Notes under the pieces: generated by a model | The model's input: only the letters and a program-made list of their open reading frames with translations | Told to the model about the DNA's origin: nothing | Database searches by the model: none | NCBI RefSeq assembly: GCF_022829725.1 | Contig: NZ_JAKSYG010000256.1 | Span: 394,686-458,685 of the forward strand | Reading direction: 5' to 3' | DNA length: 64,000 nt | Source: Methylobacterium sp. E-005 | GTDB lineage: Bacteria; Pseudomonadota; Alphaproteobacteria; Rhizobiales; Beijerinckiaceae | Shown: positions 8,583 to 17,886 of the stretch, piece by piece | How the letters are laid out: every line of letters begins with the position of its first letter | Numbering within the stretch: position 1 is the stretch's first letter | Program-made: the position numbers and the translations under genes

Positions 8583-8743
8583 ATCTGTTGGGTCGCACCC
8601 GGATGAGGCGGCACGAGCCCGAGAATTTTTTCGACTTCCCGGCAGCGCATGGCGGCCCGGCGCAGTATTGCGAACGGCGCTCGCCTTGACGTGCGGGTCG
8701 CCCGGGTCGTAGCAGCCGGGCATATGTTGCGACGGGACGAGAT

Positions 8744-9727
8744 ATGACGGGCAAGCGCGCGCTGATCACGGGTGTGACGGGCCAGGACGGGGCGTATCTG
8801 GCGCAGCTTCTGCTGCAGAAGGGCTACGCGGTCACCGGCATCGTGCGCCGCTCGAGCCATGCCGGGGTGTTCGACCACCGGCTGAAGTGGCTCGGCATCC
8901 TCGACGATGTCGAGCTGGTCGACGGCAACCTGCTCGACCTCGCCGCGCTCATGCGGATCGTTCAGACCGCCAAGCCCGACGAGATCTACAACCTCGCCGC
9001 GCAGTCCTTCGTGACCTCGTCCTGGCAGCAGCCGCTGCTGACCGGGCAGGTCACGGGTCTGGGCGCCGCGCACATGCTGGAATGCCTGCGCACGGTCGCG
9101 CCCGACGCGCGCTACTACCAAGCCTCGACCTCGGAGATGTTCGGGCTGATCCAGGAGGAGCGTCAGAGCGAGACGACGCCGTTCTACCCGCGCTCGCCCT
9201 ACGGCGTGGCCAAGCTCTACGCCCACTGGATGACCATCAACTACCGGGAGAGCTTCGGGCTGCACGCCTCGAACGGCATCCTGTTCAACCACGAGAGCCC
9301 GCTGCGCGGCGTGGAGTTCGTGACCCGCAAGGTCACGGACGCGGTGGCGCGGATCAAGCTGGGCAAGCAGAAGGAACTGCGGCTGGGCAACATCGACGCC
9401 AAGCGCGACTGGGGCCATGCCCGGGACTACGTCGAGGCGATGTGGCGGATGCTGCAGCAGGACCGGCCGGACGACTACGTGATCGCCACGGGGCGGACCA
9501 CGACGGTGCGGGACCTGTGCGCGATCGCGTTCAAGCATGTCGGCCTGAACATCGACGAGCACCTCGTCATCGACCCGGCCCTGTTCCGGCCGGCGGAGGT
9601 GGAGGTTCTGCTGGGCAACCCGGCCAAGGCGAAGGCGACCTTCGGCTGGGAGGCCCAGACCAGCCTGGAAGCGCTGATCACCGAGATGGTCGACGCCGAC
9701 CTCAAGCGCCTCAGCGCCAACGCGTGA
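8744..9727 (+). CDS. gmd: GDP-mannose 4,6-dehydratase
   Basis: A 327-residue extended short-chain dehydrogenase that converts GDP-mannose to GDP-4-keto-6-deoxymannose, a precursor of fucose, rhamnose or perosamine in surface polysaccharide. The NADP site GVTGQDG is at residues 10-16. Catalytic Thr129 and Glu131 (STSEMFG), Tyr153 and Lys157 (YGVAK) are all present. RRSSHAGVFDHRL and HESPLRGVEFVTRK are characteristic of GMD. It is a little shorter than the usual ~345-370 residues. No second-step enzyme is next to it, so it works with sugar genes elsewhere. Confidence 0.93.
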   Translation: MTGKRALITGVTGQDGAYLAQLLLQKGYAVTGIVRRSSHAGVFDHRLKWLGILDDVELVDGNLLDLAALMRIVQTAKPDEIYNLAAQSFVTSSWQQPLLTGQVTGLGAAHMLECLRTVAPDARYYQASTSEMFGLIQEERQSETTPFYPRSPYGVAKLYAHWMTINYRESFGLHASNGILFNHESPLRGVEFVTRKVTDAVARIKLGKQKELRLGNIDAKRDWGHARDYVEAMWRMLQQDRPDDYVIATGRTTTVRDLCAIAFKHVGLNIDEHLVIDPALFRPAEVEVLLGNPAKAKATFGWEAQTSLEALITEMVDADLKRLSANA

Positions 9728-9790
9728 CGGGCCTCGTCGCCGTCCGCATCCGGTCCATATGGCGCGCATCCGTCGACGGAGATGCGCGCC

Positions 9791-11272
9791 ATGAAGACCT
9801 ATCAGCTCTACATCGACGGTCGGTCCGTTGATCCGGTCGAGGGCTCGTGGTTCGAGTCGATCGATCCCTATCGCGGCGAGCCCTGGGCCCGTATTCCGCG
9901 GGCCTCCCGGGCCGATGTCGACCGGGCGGTGGCAGCTGCCAAACGCGCCATGTGGGACGGCCCCTGGGCCACCATGACGGCCTCGGCCCGCGGCAAGGTC
10001 CTGCGGCGGATCGGCGATCTCGCCGAGCGTGACGCGAAGGCGCTGGCCGAGATCGAGGTCCGCGACAATGGCAAGCTGTTCGCCGAGATGGTCGGTCAGA
10101 CCCGTTACCAGCCGGAATGGTGGTGGTATTACGCGGGCCTCGCCGACAAGGTTGAGGGCGCGCAGATCCCGATCGACAAGCCCGAGACCTTCGCGTTCAC
10201 CCGGCACGAGCCGGTCGGCGTGGTCGGCGCGCTGACCGCCTGGAACTCACCGCTCCTGTTCGTGGCGTGGAAATGCGCCCCGGCGTTGGCGGCCGGCTGC
10301 GCGGTCGTGGTGAAGCCCTCAGAGTTCGCCTCCGCCAGCACCCTGGAATTCGCCAGGCTGACCCAGGAAGCGGGGCTCCCGGACGGGATGTTCAATGTCG
10401 TGACAGGCTTCGGCGGCGAGGCTGGCGCCGCGATCGTCGAGCATCCGGACGTCGCCAAGATCACCTTCACGGGCTCGGACGTCACCGGGGCCAGGGTCTA
10501 CGAGGCGGCCGCGCGCCAGATCAAGCGCGTATCCCTCGAACTCGGCGGCAAGTCGCCCAACATCGTGTTCGCCGATGCCGACCTGAAGGCGGCCGCCGCG
10601 GGGGCGATCTCGGGCATCTTCGCCGCCACCGGGCAGACCTGCATCGCCGGCTCGCGGCTCCTCCTGCAGAACAGCATTCGTCGGGATTTCACCGAACGCT
10701 TAATTGAACTTGCCCGTACCGCCAAGCTCGGCGATCCGATGCAGGCCGAGACCAATATCGGCCCGATCACGACGCCGCCGCAATACGCGAAGGTGCTCGA
10801 TTATATCGCGCTTGCCAAAAGCGAGGGTGCGCGCTGCGTCTTCGGCGGCAATCCCGCCACCGGTCCCGGCGTGATCGGCGGCCAGTTCGTCGAGCCGACG
10901 ATCTTCACCGGCGTCACGAACGACATGCGCATCGCCCAGGAGGAGGTGTTCGGCCCGGTCCTGTCAATCATCGGCTTCGAGGACGAGGCAGAGGCGCTCC
11001 GGATCGGAAACGATGTGATCTACGGGCTCGCCGCGGGCGTCTGGACCCAGGATATCGGACGGGCCATGCGCATGTCGAAGGGCCTGCGCGCCGGCACGGT
11101 CTGGGTGAACACCTACCGGGCTGTCAGCTACATGATGCCGTTCGGCGGTATGAAGCGCTCGGGCATCGGCCGCGAGAGCGGCGTTGAGTCGATCCGGGAA
11201 TTCCTGGAGACCAAGAGCGTCTGGATCTCGACCAGTCGCGACGCGCCGGAGAATCCGTTCGTCATGCGCTGA
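9791..11272 (+). CDS. aldehyde dehydrogenase family protein
   Basis: A 493-residue NAD(P)-dependent aldehyde dehydrogenase. The catalytic cysteine is in GQTCIAGSR and the general-base Glu in LELGGKSPN. The cofactor-site stretches LTAWNSPLLFVAWKCAPAL and VVVKPSEFAS and the C-terminal PFGGMKRSGIGRE motif are intact. The ATG at 9791 is preferred to the ATG at 9782 because the GGAG before it is then correctly spaced. It resembles betaine-aldehyde or semialdehyde dehydrogenases, but the substrate cannot be read from sequence. It stands alone, convergent with the binding-protein gene to the right. Confidence 0.9.
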   Translation: MKTYQLYIDGRSVDPVEGSWFESIDPYRGEPWARIPRASRADVDRAVAAAKRAMWDGPWATMTASARGKVLRRIGDLAERDAKALAEIEVRDNGKLFAEMVGQTRYQPEWWWYYAGLADKVEGAQIPIDKPETFAFTRHEPVGVVGALTAWNSPLLFVAWKCAPALAAGCAVVVKPSEFASASTLEFARLTQEAGLPDGMFNVVTGFGGEAGAAIVEHPDVAKITFTGSDVTGARVYEAAARQIKRVSLELGGKSPNIVFADADLKAAAAGAISGIFAATGQTCIAGSRLLLQNSIRRDFTERLIELARTAKLGDPMQAETNIGPITTPPQYAKVLDYIALAKSEGARCVFGGNPATGPGVIGGQFVEPTIFTGVTNDMRIAQEEVFGPVLSIIGFEDEAEALRIGNDVIYGLAAGVWTQDIGRAMRMSKGLRAGTVWVNTYRAVSYMMPFGGMKRSGIGRESGVESIREFLETKSVWISTSRDAPENPFVMR

Positions 11273-11342
11273 AGTATGCGCGATAGCGCAGGACGACGAC
11301 GATCGAACGCCGTGCCGGCTACCGGGTCGGCGACTTCGCCGT

Positions 11343-12329
11343 TTACTGTGCGAAGTGCGCGGTGGACATGCGGTCGGTGACCAGCTCGAACGGCGCCCAA
11401 TCGTATTGCTGGACGGATTCGTGGCGGATCAGCGCGAGGGCATCGTCCACGGCCTTTCCGCCCTGGATCGCCGCATCCTGATGAACGGTCACCGCCATGC
11501 GCTTCTGCTGCATTGCCGCGATGGCGTCCGGAATGGCATCGACGCCGCCGATCAGGATGCGACCCGCGGGGATGCCCGCTGCGTCCACCGCCTCGGCAGC
11601 CCCGAGCGCCATCTCGTCGTTGTTGGCGGCAATCGCCCCGATGGGTTGGCCCTGGGCGAGCCATCCGGCAACGATGGCGCGGGCCTTGGCGCGATCCCAA
11701 TCCGCCGCCGCCTCGGCGATGAGGCGAAGGTTTGGAAACTCTCGCATCACCTCCTTGACGCCCTGCGTGCGAAGCGCGGCTCCGGGGTGAGCCGGATGGC
11801 CCGACAGGATCGCGACGGAGCCGGCGCCGTCCAGCATCTGGGCCAGCTTGCGCATCTGAAGCCGTCCGGCCACCAGATCATTGGGCAACACGAAGGCGAC
11901 GCATCCGGGAAACCAGTCCTCCCGCGGCCCATTGTTGAAGTAGATCAACGGAATGTCAGCCTCCTGCGCGAGGCGCGTGATGGTGGCGTTCGCCGTCGCG
12001 TCGACCGGCATGACCAGCAGCGCATCCACCTTCGCGTCGATGAAGGAGCGAACCTGCGCGATCTGCTTCTCGCCCGCCCCCTCCGGCGCGTAGGCGAACT
12101 GCACGACGACACCGCGGGCCTTGGCGTGGTCCTCGAGCCGGTCGTGCAGGAGCTGGGTGAACGCGACCGGGGGGATCATCGTCACGCCGAGGGTCACCGC
12201 CACCGCCCGCGTGGTTCCCGTGGCGAAGACGACGAGGAGGGCGGCCGACACCCACCGGGCTTGGCGGCACGCGGCTGCAAGGGCTGCGCGGACCCGATGG
12301 TTGTCCCGTGTCGTGCGTGATCGGTTCAT
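11343..12329 (-). CDS. periplasmic sugar-type (LacI-fold) substrate-binding protein
   Basis: A 328-residue exported protein: a basic, long N-terminus, a hydrophobic signal segment (VSAALLVVFATGTTRAVAV), then a type-1 periplasmic binding fold. Key stretches are IDAKVDALLVMPVDATAN, then IAANNDEMALGAAEAVDAAG, then VDAIPDAIAAMQQKRMAVTVHQD, as in RbsB/XylF-like proteins. No ABC permease or ATPase lies nearby. It starts 34 bp after the chemoreceptor gene on the same strand, so the two are probably co-transcribed, and it may present a ligand to that receptor instead of to a transporter (inference). Confidence 0.85.
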   Translation of the reverse strand: MNRSRTTRDNHRVRAALAAACRQARWVSAALLVVFATGTTRAVAVTLGVTMIPPVAFTQLLHDRLEDHAKARGVVVQFAYAPEGAGEKQIAQVRSFIDAKVDALLVMPVDATANATITRLAQEADIPLIYFNNGPREDWFPGCVAFVLPNDLVAGRLQMRKLAQMLDGAGSVAILSGHPAHPGAALRTQGVKEVMREFPNLRLIAEAAADWDRAKARAIVAGWLAQGQPIGAIAANNDEMALGAAEAVDAAGIPAGRILIGGVDAIPDAIAAMQQKRMAVTVHQDAAIQGGKAVDDALALIRHESVQQYDWAPFELVTDRMSTAHFAQ

Positions 12330-12363
12330 GATGTCGGATCCGGCGTGTCTGGTCCGGCGCGGC

Positions 12364-14088
12364 CTAGGCGGCGCGGAAGGTCTCGAGGAAACGGGCGACC
12401 TCGGCGCTCAGGCGCTCGGCATCGCGCGACAGGGCGCCGGCGGCGGTGAGCACCGTGTCGGCCGTATTCCCCGCGCTCACGGCGGTGCCGGCAACCCCGG
12501 CGATGTGCGCGGTCACCTCGCCGGTGCCATGCGCGGCCTGCGTGATGTTGTGCACGATCTCCTGCGTGGCAGCACCCTGCTCTTCGACGGCCGCCGCGAT
12601 GGAGGCGGCGGCCCGGCTCATGTCCTCGATCCGGGTGGCGATCCCGGCGATCGCGGCGACCGCAGCCGCGGTGGAGCCCTGAATGACGTCCACATGCCGC
12701 CTGATGGCGTCGGTCGCCTGCTTGGTCTGCCCCGCCAAAACCTTTACCTCGGCGGCCACGACGGCGAAGCCCCGACCCGCCTCGCCGGCCCGCGCAGCCT
12801 CGATGGCTGCGTTGAGGGCCAGTAGATTGGTCTGGGCAGCAATCTTAGCGATCATCCGGACGACATCGCCGATTTGGTCGGCGGCGCCGTCGAGCGCCCG
12901 GACCAGTTCCGTGGTCTGGGCCGCCTCGGCGGCGGCGCCGTTGGCCATCGCGGCGGTCTGCTCGGCCTGACGTCCGATCTCCTGAACCGACGTCCCGAGT
13001 TCGTCGGCGGCCGCGGCGATCATCCGAACGTTGGATTGTGCCTGCTCGGCGGCGCCTGCCACGCTGGTGGACTGGCTCGCGGTTTCCCCGGCCACCTGAC
13101 TCATCTGGTCCGCAGACCCGCGGAGTTCGACGGCCGACGCAGCCACCGCGCCGACGATGCCGCCGATCGACGCTTCGAAGCTTTGCGCCATCTCGCGCAT
13201 CACCGTCCGGCGCTGGTCCTCTGCCTCCGCGCGCAGCCGCGTCGCCTCGGCTTCCACGGTCTGCGTGCGCAGCATGTTGTCCCTGAAGACCCGTAGGGCG
13301 CCCGCCATGGCACCGAGTTCGTCGCCGCGTGCATCGGACGGGACGGCGACGGCGAGGTCGTTCTCGGCAAGCCGCTCCATGGCGCGGGTCATCCGGGCAA
13401 TCGGAGCCGCGACACGGCGCAGGATGAACCAGCCGATTCCAAGCGTCAGAACCGCCGCCAGCGCGACCACCGCCATCACCGCCGCGCGGGATGTGTCGCC
13501 GATCGAATCGGCCATCGCGGTCTGTTCGAATGCGCGGGCCTGACGGTACCCGAGCACGGTATCGACCGCCTGCGAAAAAGCTGCGGCATCGGTCTGTAGG
13601 GCGTCGGCGAACACCGTGTCGGCCAGTTCGCGTTCGCCGGCCCGGTCGAGGGCCGCCGCTTCAGCCTCGACCGCAAGGAAGTGCTGCCACGCCTCCCGCA
13701 GGCTATGGGCGAGCCGCCGCTCGTCCTGGCCAGCCACCGTGGTTGCATAGGCGCTCCAGGCGCCCGAAAAGGCCTCATGTGCCTTGGCGATCCGGGCCCG
13801 ATGATCGAGCCGTGCGGCGTCGGTTGGCGCATGATGGGCCAAGACATCGAGGGCGCGCAGTTCCTGGCTGAGCTGCTTCATGGTCCCGAGGATCGTCACC
13901 GCTCGGACCTCGCCGGCAATCGACCGGTTGGCTTCGTTGATGACACCAATGCGGAAAACCGAAAATGTTCCGATCCCCATGGAGATCAGAAACAGCGCGA
14001 CCGCAGAAGCGATAATAATTGACCGTAAATTGATCGAAGCATGTCGCACGCGACTGCGTTCGGAGGACGCCATTCGAAATGATTCCAC
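12364..14088 (-). CDS. methyl-accepting chemotaxis protein
   Basis: A 574-residue transmembrane chemoreceptor. It has TM1 (about 22-43), a periplasmic four-helix ligand domain (about 44-200), TM2 (about 202-223), HAMP (about 223-276) and a long coiled-coil signalling domain. The signalling tip is QTNLLALNAAIEAARAGEAG, which contacts CheA and CheW. The C-terminus (RFLETFRAA) carries no clear CheR/CheB-binding pentapeptide. A second ATG five codons downstream is an alternative start. It lies upstream of, and probably in one transcript with, an orphan sugar-binding protein gene, suggesting indirect sensing. Confidence 0.93.
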   Translation of the reverse strand: MESFRMASSERSRVRHASINLRSIIIASAVALFLISMGIGTFSVFRIGVINEANRSIAGEVRAVTILGTMKQLSQELRALDVLAHHAPTDAARLDHRARIAKAHEAFSGAWSAYATTVAGQDERRLAHSLREAWQHFLAVEAEAAALDRAGERELADTVFADALQTDAAAFSQAVDTVLGYRQARAFEQTAMADSIGDTSRAAVMAVVALAAVLTLGIGWFILRRVAAPIARMTRAMERLAENDLAVAVPSDARGDELGAMAGALRVFRDNMLRTQTVEAEATRLRAEAEDQRRTVMREMAQSFEASIGGIVGAVAASAVELRGSADQMSQVAGETASQSTSVAGAAEQAQSNVRMIAAAADELGTSVQEIGRQAEQTAAMANGAAAEAAQTTELVRALDGAADQIGDVVRMIAKIAAQTNLLALNAAIEAARAGEAGRGFAVVAAEVKVLAGQTKQATDAIRRHVDVIQGSTAAAVAAIAGIATRIEDMSRAAASIAAAVEEQGAATQEIVHNITQAAHGTGEVTAHIAGVAGTAVSAGNTADTVLTAAGALSRDAERLSAEVARFLETFRAA

Positions 14089-15080
14089 GTCTATCGTGGC
14101 TTGCGCTTATCGCGATGCTCTGACGAAATCAAACTCTTCGTGCAGATGCCTCGAAAAACCGGCGCTTAGTGCCCAAAATATTTGAATTCCTCAGACCGAA
14201 AGACCGGCTCCCGATACTACTATTAGCTGGCACTATTGCTTCCGAGATCCGTCAACGGTCTGGCGCCGGTCCTGTAACGCAGATCCTCCGAGCGCTCTGC
14301 GTCTGGCTTCAAAAAACCGGCGGGAAGGCTGCAGTTGAAAGAACGCGTGCCGATCAGGCCAGCGCCCCTGATGCTTTCCTCCAGTTGTCCTGAGCGGGAG
14401 CCGAGTCTTCACACTCAAAGCGGCCGGGACTGCCGCTGCCTCAACCACAGCAGCGCCGCAAGGCCCATCCACGGACAGACGAAGACGATGAACGCGAGCA
14501 GCCCCACAGCCAAACTCCCGGCAAAGCGGATCCCCCATCCAAAAACGTCGCTGGGACGCGGCGGATCCCCGGCACCGGCCCGGGCCGGGGCGTAACGAGC
14601 CATCGCATTCAGGTCGCGCAGTGCGGGTCCTGCGTGGGAGCGGACGAGCCTTAGCAGCCCCGCGCGTCAGCGCAGCGCGGGTGGAGGGGCGCGGCGTGAA
14701 CCGGCCAGAGCCGCTTCATCCGATCTGCCTCGCGCATGGTTCGATCCACCACGCCTGCAGCTCCTCGACATCGCAGGCGGCCACGCTTGGGCGAAAACTG
14801 GTTGACGGGTGATCAGGTCGAAAGCGTGGGCGTGGGCGTGGGCGGTCCCTAACGCTGATGAGGCGCACAATTTCGTCGCGAGATTGGCTCAGCGCTTGAC
14901 CTAACGCAGCATGTCGCAGTGCGAGGACGGCAAGGATCGACTGCTTCGCCCTCAGCAATCTCCTCTCGGGAGCTCGAGCGCGCGATCCTCCGATGGTGAT
15001 GGTTAAGACGACAGCACCATCATCGCCCCTATGAAGGGCCGGGACGTGTTGTGTTTACCGTCCGGTGACGCAACCGGTCA
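14089..15080. other. intergenic stretch with little coding signal
   Basis: Apart from the weak 62-residue frame at 14415-14603, no open frame here looks like protein. The first 150 bp are AT-richer than the surroundings and probably hold the chemoreceptor promoter. A short tandem run of GGGCGT units lies near 14824-14842. A further leftward frame near 14716-14958 is compositionally odd and not supported. Confidence 0.5.
14415..14603 (-). CDS. small hypothetical membrane protein
   Basis: A 62-residue reading frame starting with ATG. It has a Pro/Ala/Arg-rich N-terminus (about 1-25) and two short hydrophobic stretches (FGWGIRFAGSLAVGLLAFIV and CPWMGLAALLWL) followed by a basic tail. This membrane-protein-like pattern is the only reason to consider it coding. 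No ribosome-binding site is visible and no family is recognised. The rest of the ~990-bp space between the chemoreceptor and the glycosyltransferase shows no convincing gene. Confidence 0.3.
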   Translation of the reverse strand: MARYAPARAGAGDPPRPSDVFGWGIRFAGSLAVGLLAFIVFVCPWMGLAALLWLRQRQSRPL

Positions 15081-16241
15081 TCACATCTGCCACAGCGGCC
15101 TGAACTGCGTGCGATAGGACGAGTTGGCAAAGCCCCAGACAGGATCCACCATTTTGATGAGCGCCTCGCGCGCCAATCGCGCAATCCGCTCCCGCACCTC
15201 GGCAGGGATATCCGGCTTCCCAAGTATGTCTAAACAACTGGACAGGCAGGCACGGTACTGACCCGTATTGTAAGCGTTGACGGCGTGCTCATCTTGCAAT
15301 CCAAATTGATAGACCCAATCCTGGATGAACAAACCGTTACTATCTAATTTTGGAGGTAGTCCAGCCTTGGCGTAATGAAATCCATCCACGTACCTGTGTT
15401 TCCTCCTGCATAACCGACTGGCCCCGTGGCGCGCTTCGGCCCGGTTCGGACGCGTCGCGATGGCGCGATCGTACACGGCCAGCGTCTTGTCGACCGGTTC
15501 GTCGAATGCTTCCATGATGTAGGCGGCATTGAGGAGACTGATATAAACTTCTTCATCCCAAAGCCCAAACTCCGCGCGCTTATGGTAATATTTTAGAGCT
15601 TTTTCGTAGTCACCAATGTCACGATAACTCTGCGCCAGATAAAAAGTGTAGCGTACGATGAGGAAGGGGTCCGTCTCCGTCGTCAGTGCTTTCTCAAGAA
15701 CCTCTGCATCCCGCGCGTAGGTTTTGCCGTCCTGATGTCGTGCTCCGTCCTCGCCGCGGCGCATGGCCAGCGGAAGAGAGCCTCGCGACGTAACCTGCGG
15801 GCAGTCAATGTATTCGTGTACTACGCCAAAGTAGCGCCAGGGATGCGCATTGTTGACCAGTTGCGTGCGCGGATAACGTGTGTGGGCGTCCAGAATGGTC
15901 AGATCATAGGCTGGCGCATCGAGCTTCGGCATAGCGAAGCCCAGGGGGATGACCAGTTCGTCGTCAGCATCAATGATCAGCGAGAAGTTCGCATGTGGGC
16001 GGGCCAGTTGCAGCGCCTCACTCCGGTTATGGGCGAAGTCGACCCACGGTCGCTCTACCAGGAAACCGGGTAGGTCCGACATCGCTGCACGGATGATATC
16101 CTGGGTGCCGTCGGTGGAACCGGTATCGACGATGACCCAATGATCGATAATCGGCCTTACAGATTTGAGACATCGCTCGATGACATGCGCCTCATTCTTG
16201 ACGATCATCGAGAGAACGATCGTCTGTCCGGGCAATTTCAT
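15081..16241 (-). CDS. family 2 glycosyltransferase with C-terminal TPR-like region
   Basis: A 386-residue protein with an N-terminal GT-A glycosyltransferase domain (about 1-210). It begins VLSMIVKNEAHVIERCLKSV and has the nucleotide-sugar motifs IVDTGSTDGTQ and IIDADDE (the DxD-type metal site). The C-terminal half is helical and repeat-like (YRDIGDYEKALKYYHKRAEF), suggesting TPRs. Similar proteins glycosylate cell-surface components, but the substrate is unknown. Base composition is clearly lower in GC than most neighbours, with many A/T-ending codons, a sign of acquisition. It has no co-directional partner. Confidence 0.85.
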   Translation of the reverse strand: MKLPGQTIVLSMIVKNEAHVIERCLKSVRPIIDHWVIVDTGSTDGTQDIIRAAMSDLPGFLVERPWVDFAHNRSEALQLARPHANFSLIIDADDELVIPLGFAMPKLDAPAYDLTILDAHTRYPRTQLVNNAHPWRYFGVVHEYIDCPQVTSRGSLPLAMRRGEDGARHQDGKTYARDAEVLEKALTTETDPFLIVRYTFYLAQSYRDIGDYEKALKYYHKRAEFGLWDEEVYISLLNAAYIMEAFDEPVDKTLAVYDRAIATRPNRAEARHGASRLCRRKHRYVDGFHYAKAGLPPKLDSNGLFIQDWVYQFGLQDEHAVNAYNTGQYRACLSSCLDILGKPDIPAEVRERIARLAREALIKMVDPVWGFANSSYRTQFRPLWQM

Positions 16242-16742
16242 GCTGCGGTTACCTTAGTCTGCGACGTGATAATATGTCGCGGCAGTCGATTCCGCCCTTA
16301 GCGCAGATTTTTCGGATTGGCAAAAGCCGCAGCTGGCATTTACACGACACAGCATCCGGTTGATGGTCAATAAGAACCAATATATTCCATAAGCAACGCT
16401 GTTTTATTTCTAGATAGATCGATGATTCCAATATTATTGGCCCGGATATGTTGCCGATTGACGAGTCAATAAGGCAAAATCACTGCCGCGCGCTGGTCGG
16501 CGACCTTCTGTGCTGCGGACCAGAGCAAGGGCGTTGGCATTCCGAAAGAACCGCTGTCGCCGCGGCGACGACAGGCCGCGCACCTGCCCAACTGATGCCG
16601 CGTTGCCATTGAAGGCGGAGCGTCCGACCATGGGGTGGAAATGATTGACCGCGTTTTTCGAACGCGTGATGGTCGTCTCAGCATCGCGCTCGTGTTCTGA
16701 GGCAAACAAGTCATCGCGGCTTTTCGCCCGGAAAGGGTCTGC
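16242..16742. other. intergenic spacer with AT-rich core
   Basis: About 500 bp with no convincing gene. The part from about 16260 to 16450 is markedly AT-rich for this genome and continues the low-GC character of the glycosyltransferase, so it probably came with it and holds its promoter. Open frames on either strand here lack protein-like composition. Confidence 0.5.
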
Positions 16743-17462
16743 ATGACAGAGGACTATGAGAACGACGCGCGACTGGCCAAGCTCGAAGAGGACAATGCGC
16801 ACCTGCGTCAGCTCCTGAATGCGGGCGGCGCTCCCGACGGGCTCCGGCATGGCCTGCGCGATACGATGGCCATGCTGCGCGCAGTGCTGCGCCTCTCGGC
16901 CGATACCGCAGAGACGGTCGAGGGTTATGCAACCCATCTCGAAGGCCGCCTCGATGCGATCGCGCGGGCGCGCGTGAACCTCGACATCTTCGGCGAGATC
17001 AATCTTCATTCCCTGATCTCGGACGAGTTGATGATCCATCTCATTCGCGAGGGCGATCAGGCGGAATTGTCAGGCCCAACAGTCCGCTTCCGGCCCAAGG
17101 CCGGACAGGTCCTGGCGCTCGCGGTGCACGAGCTCTGCTGCAACGCCGTCGAGCACGGCGTCTTCGGGCTGGCCGAAGGCAGGGTTGCGGTCGGCTGGCT
17201 GGTCGCGGGCGACGGCGCGTCGCAACCGAGCGATCTGACGTTGGTCTGGAAGGAGTCCGGCGGACGCAACATCGCGCCGCCGACACGACGTGGCTTCGGC
17301 ATGCAGGTCCTGAACGACATGCTGCGCTATGAACTGAACGCCCATGTCGACATCGCCTTCGAGCCAGACGGCCTTCGGTGCGCGGTGCGTCTGCCCCTCG
17401 TGCCGCGGATCGGCCACGCGTTGAGCGACGCCGGTCCAACCGAGATCGGTGAATCGGCCTGA
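16743..17462 (+). CDS. soluble histidine kinase-like protein, HWE/HisKA_2 type
   Basis: A 239-residue cytosolic protein. A short N-terminal coiled coil (about 8-26) leads to a helical dimerisation segment with a candidate phospho-acceptor His36 (LRHGLRDTMAML). A compact ATP-binding domain follows, with the N-box ALAVHELCCNAVEHGVF, the WKE motif (LVWKESGG) and the glycine-rich GFGMQVL. These are hallmarks of HWE/HisKA_2 kinases common in alphaproteobacterial light and general stress signalling. No sensor domain is fused and no response regulator is adjacent, so its input and partner are unknown. The acceptor region deviates from the usual HRxKN motif, so kinase activity is not certain. Confidence 0.8.
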   Translation: MTEDYENDARLAKLEEDNAHLRQLLNAGGAPDGLRHGLRDTMAMLRAVLRLSADTAETVEGYATHLEGRLDAIARARVNLDIFGEINLHSLISDELMIHLIREGDQAELSGPTVRFRPKAGQVLALAVHELCCNAVEHGVFGLAEGRVAVGWLVAGDGASQPSDLTLVWKESGGRNIAPPTRRGFGMQVLNDMLRYELNAHVDIAFEPDGLRCAVRLPLVPRIGHALSDAGPTEIGESA

Positions 17463-17886
17463 CGGTGCCACAATTGGATACGCGCCGCTCTCCGACTCTT
17501 GGTCCGGCTTCGTCATCTGAAGTAGCGGCCGACGCGAGGCCACGATCCCACCGGGGCGATCAAGTCGGCCCGTCGGGTGATGAAACACCGGTCGCCGCAA
17601 GTGGAGGCTGATCTCCCGCTGCGCCTCCGCCATCGCGAAGGATGGGCCCTCTGAAACGGCCTGTGCCGATCCGGCTCGGATGCGGTCGGTCGTGCCCGCT
17701 TGCAAAGAATTTCTTCGTTTGGGATTTCGTCAGCGCACGTTGAACTGACCATGCTGAGTGAAAGACTCGAGTTCAGGCGGCACAATCGTCAGTAACCCCA
17801 CCGCAGAATCATGGCCCAACGCGGGGCTCGGGAGAAAACCCGTTCGTGTCCGGATAACGTGTCCCGGCCGGTGGCGCTGTAGCCGG
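17463..17886. other. intergenic spacer, nothing identified
   Basis: About 420 bp between the kinase and the convergent uricase gene. Short frames on both strands have arbitrary composition and no recognisable motif. No strong hairpin was found. Confidence 0.5.

Noticed and set aside
14716..14958. 80-codon leftward frame with an Arg/Pro run
   Set aside because: Only its last ~30 residues look protein-like; the rest reflects a GGGCGT tandem run. No ribosome site or family.
16434..17039. Leftward frame overlapping the HWE-like kinase
   Set aside because: It overlaps the kinase coding start in antisense and has no recognisable motif.
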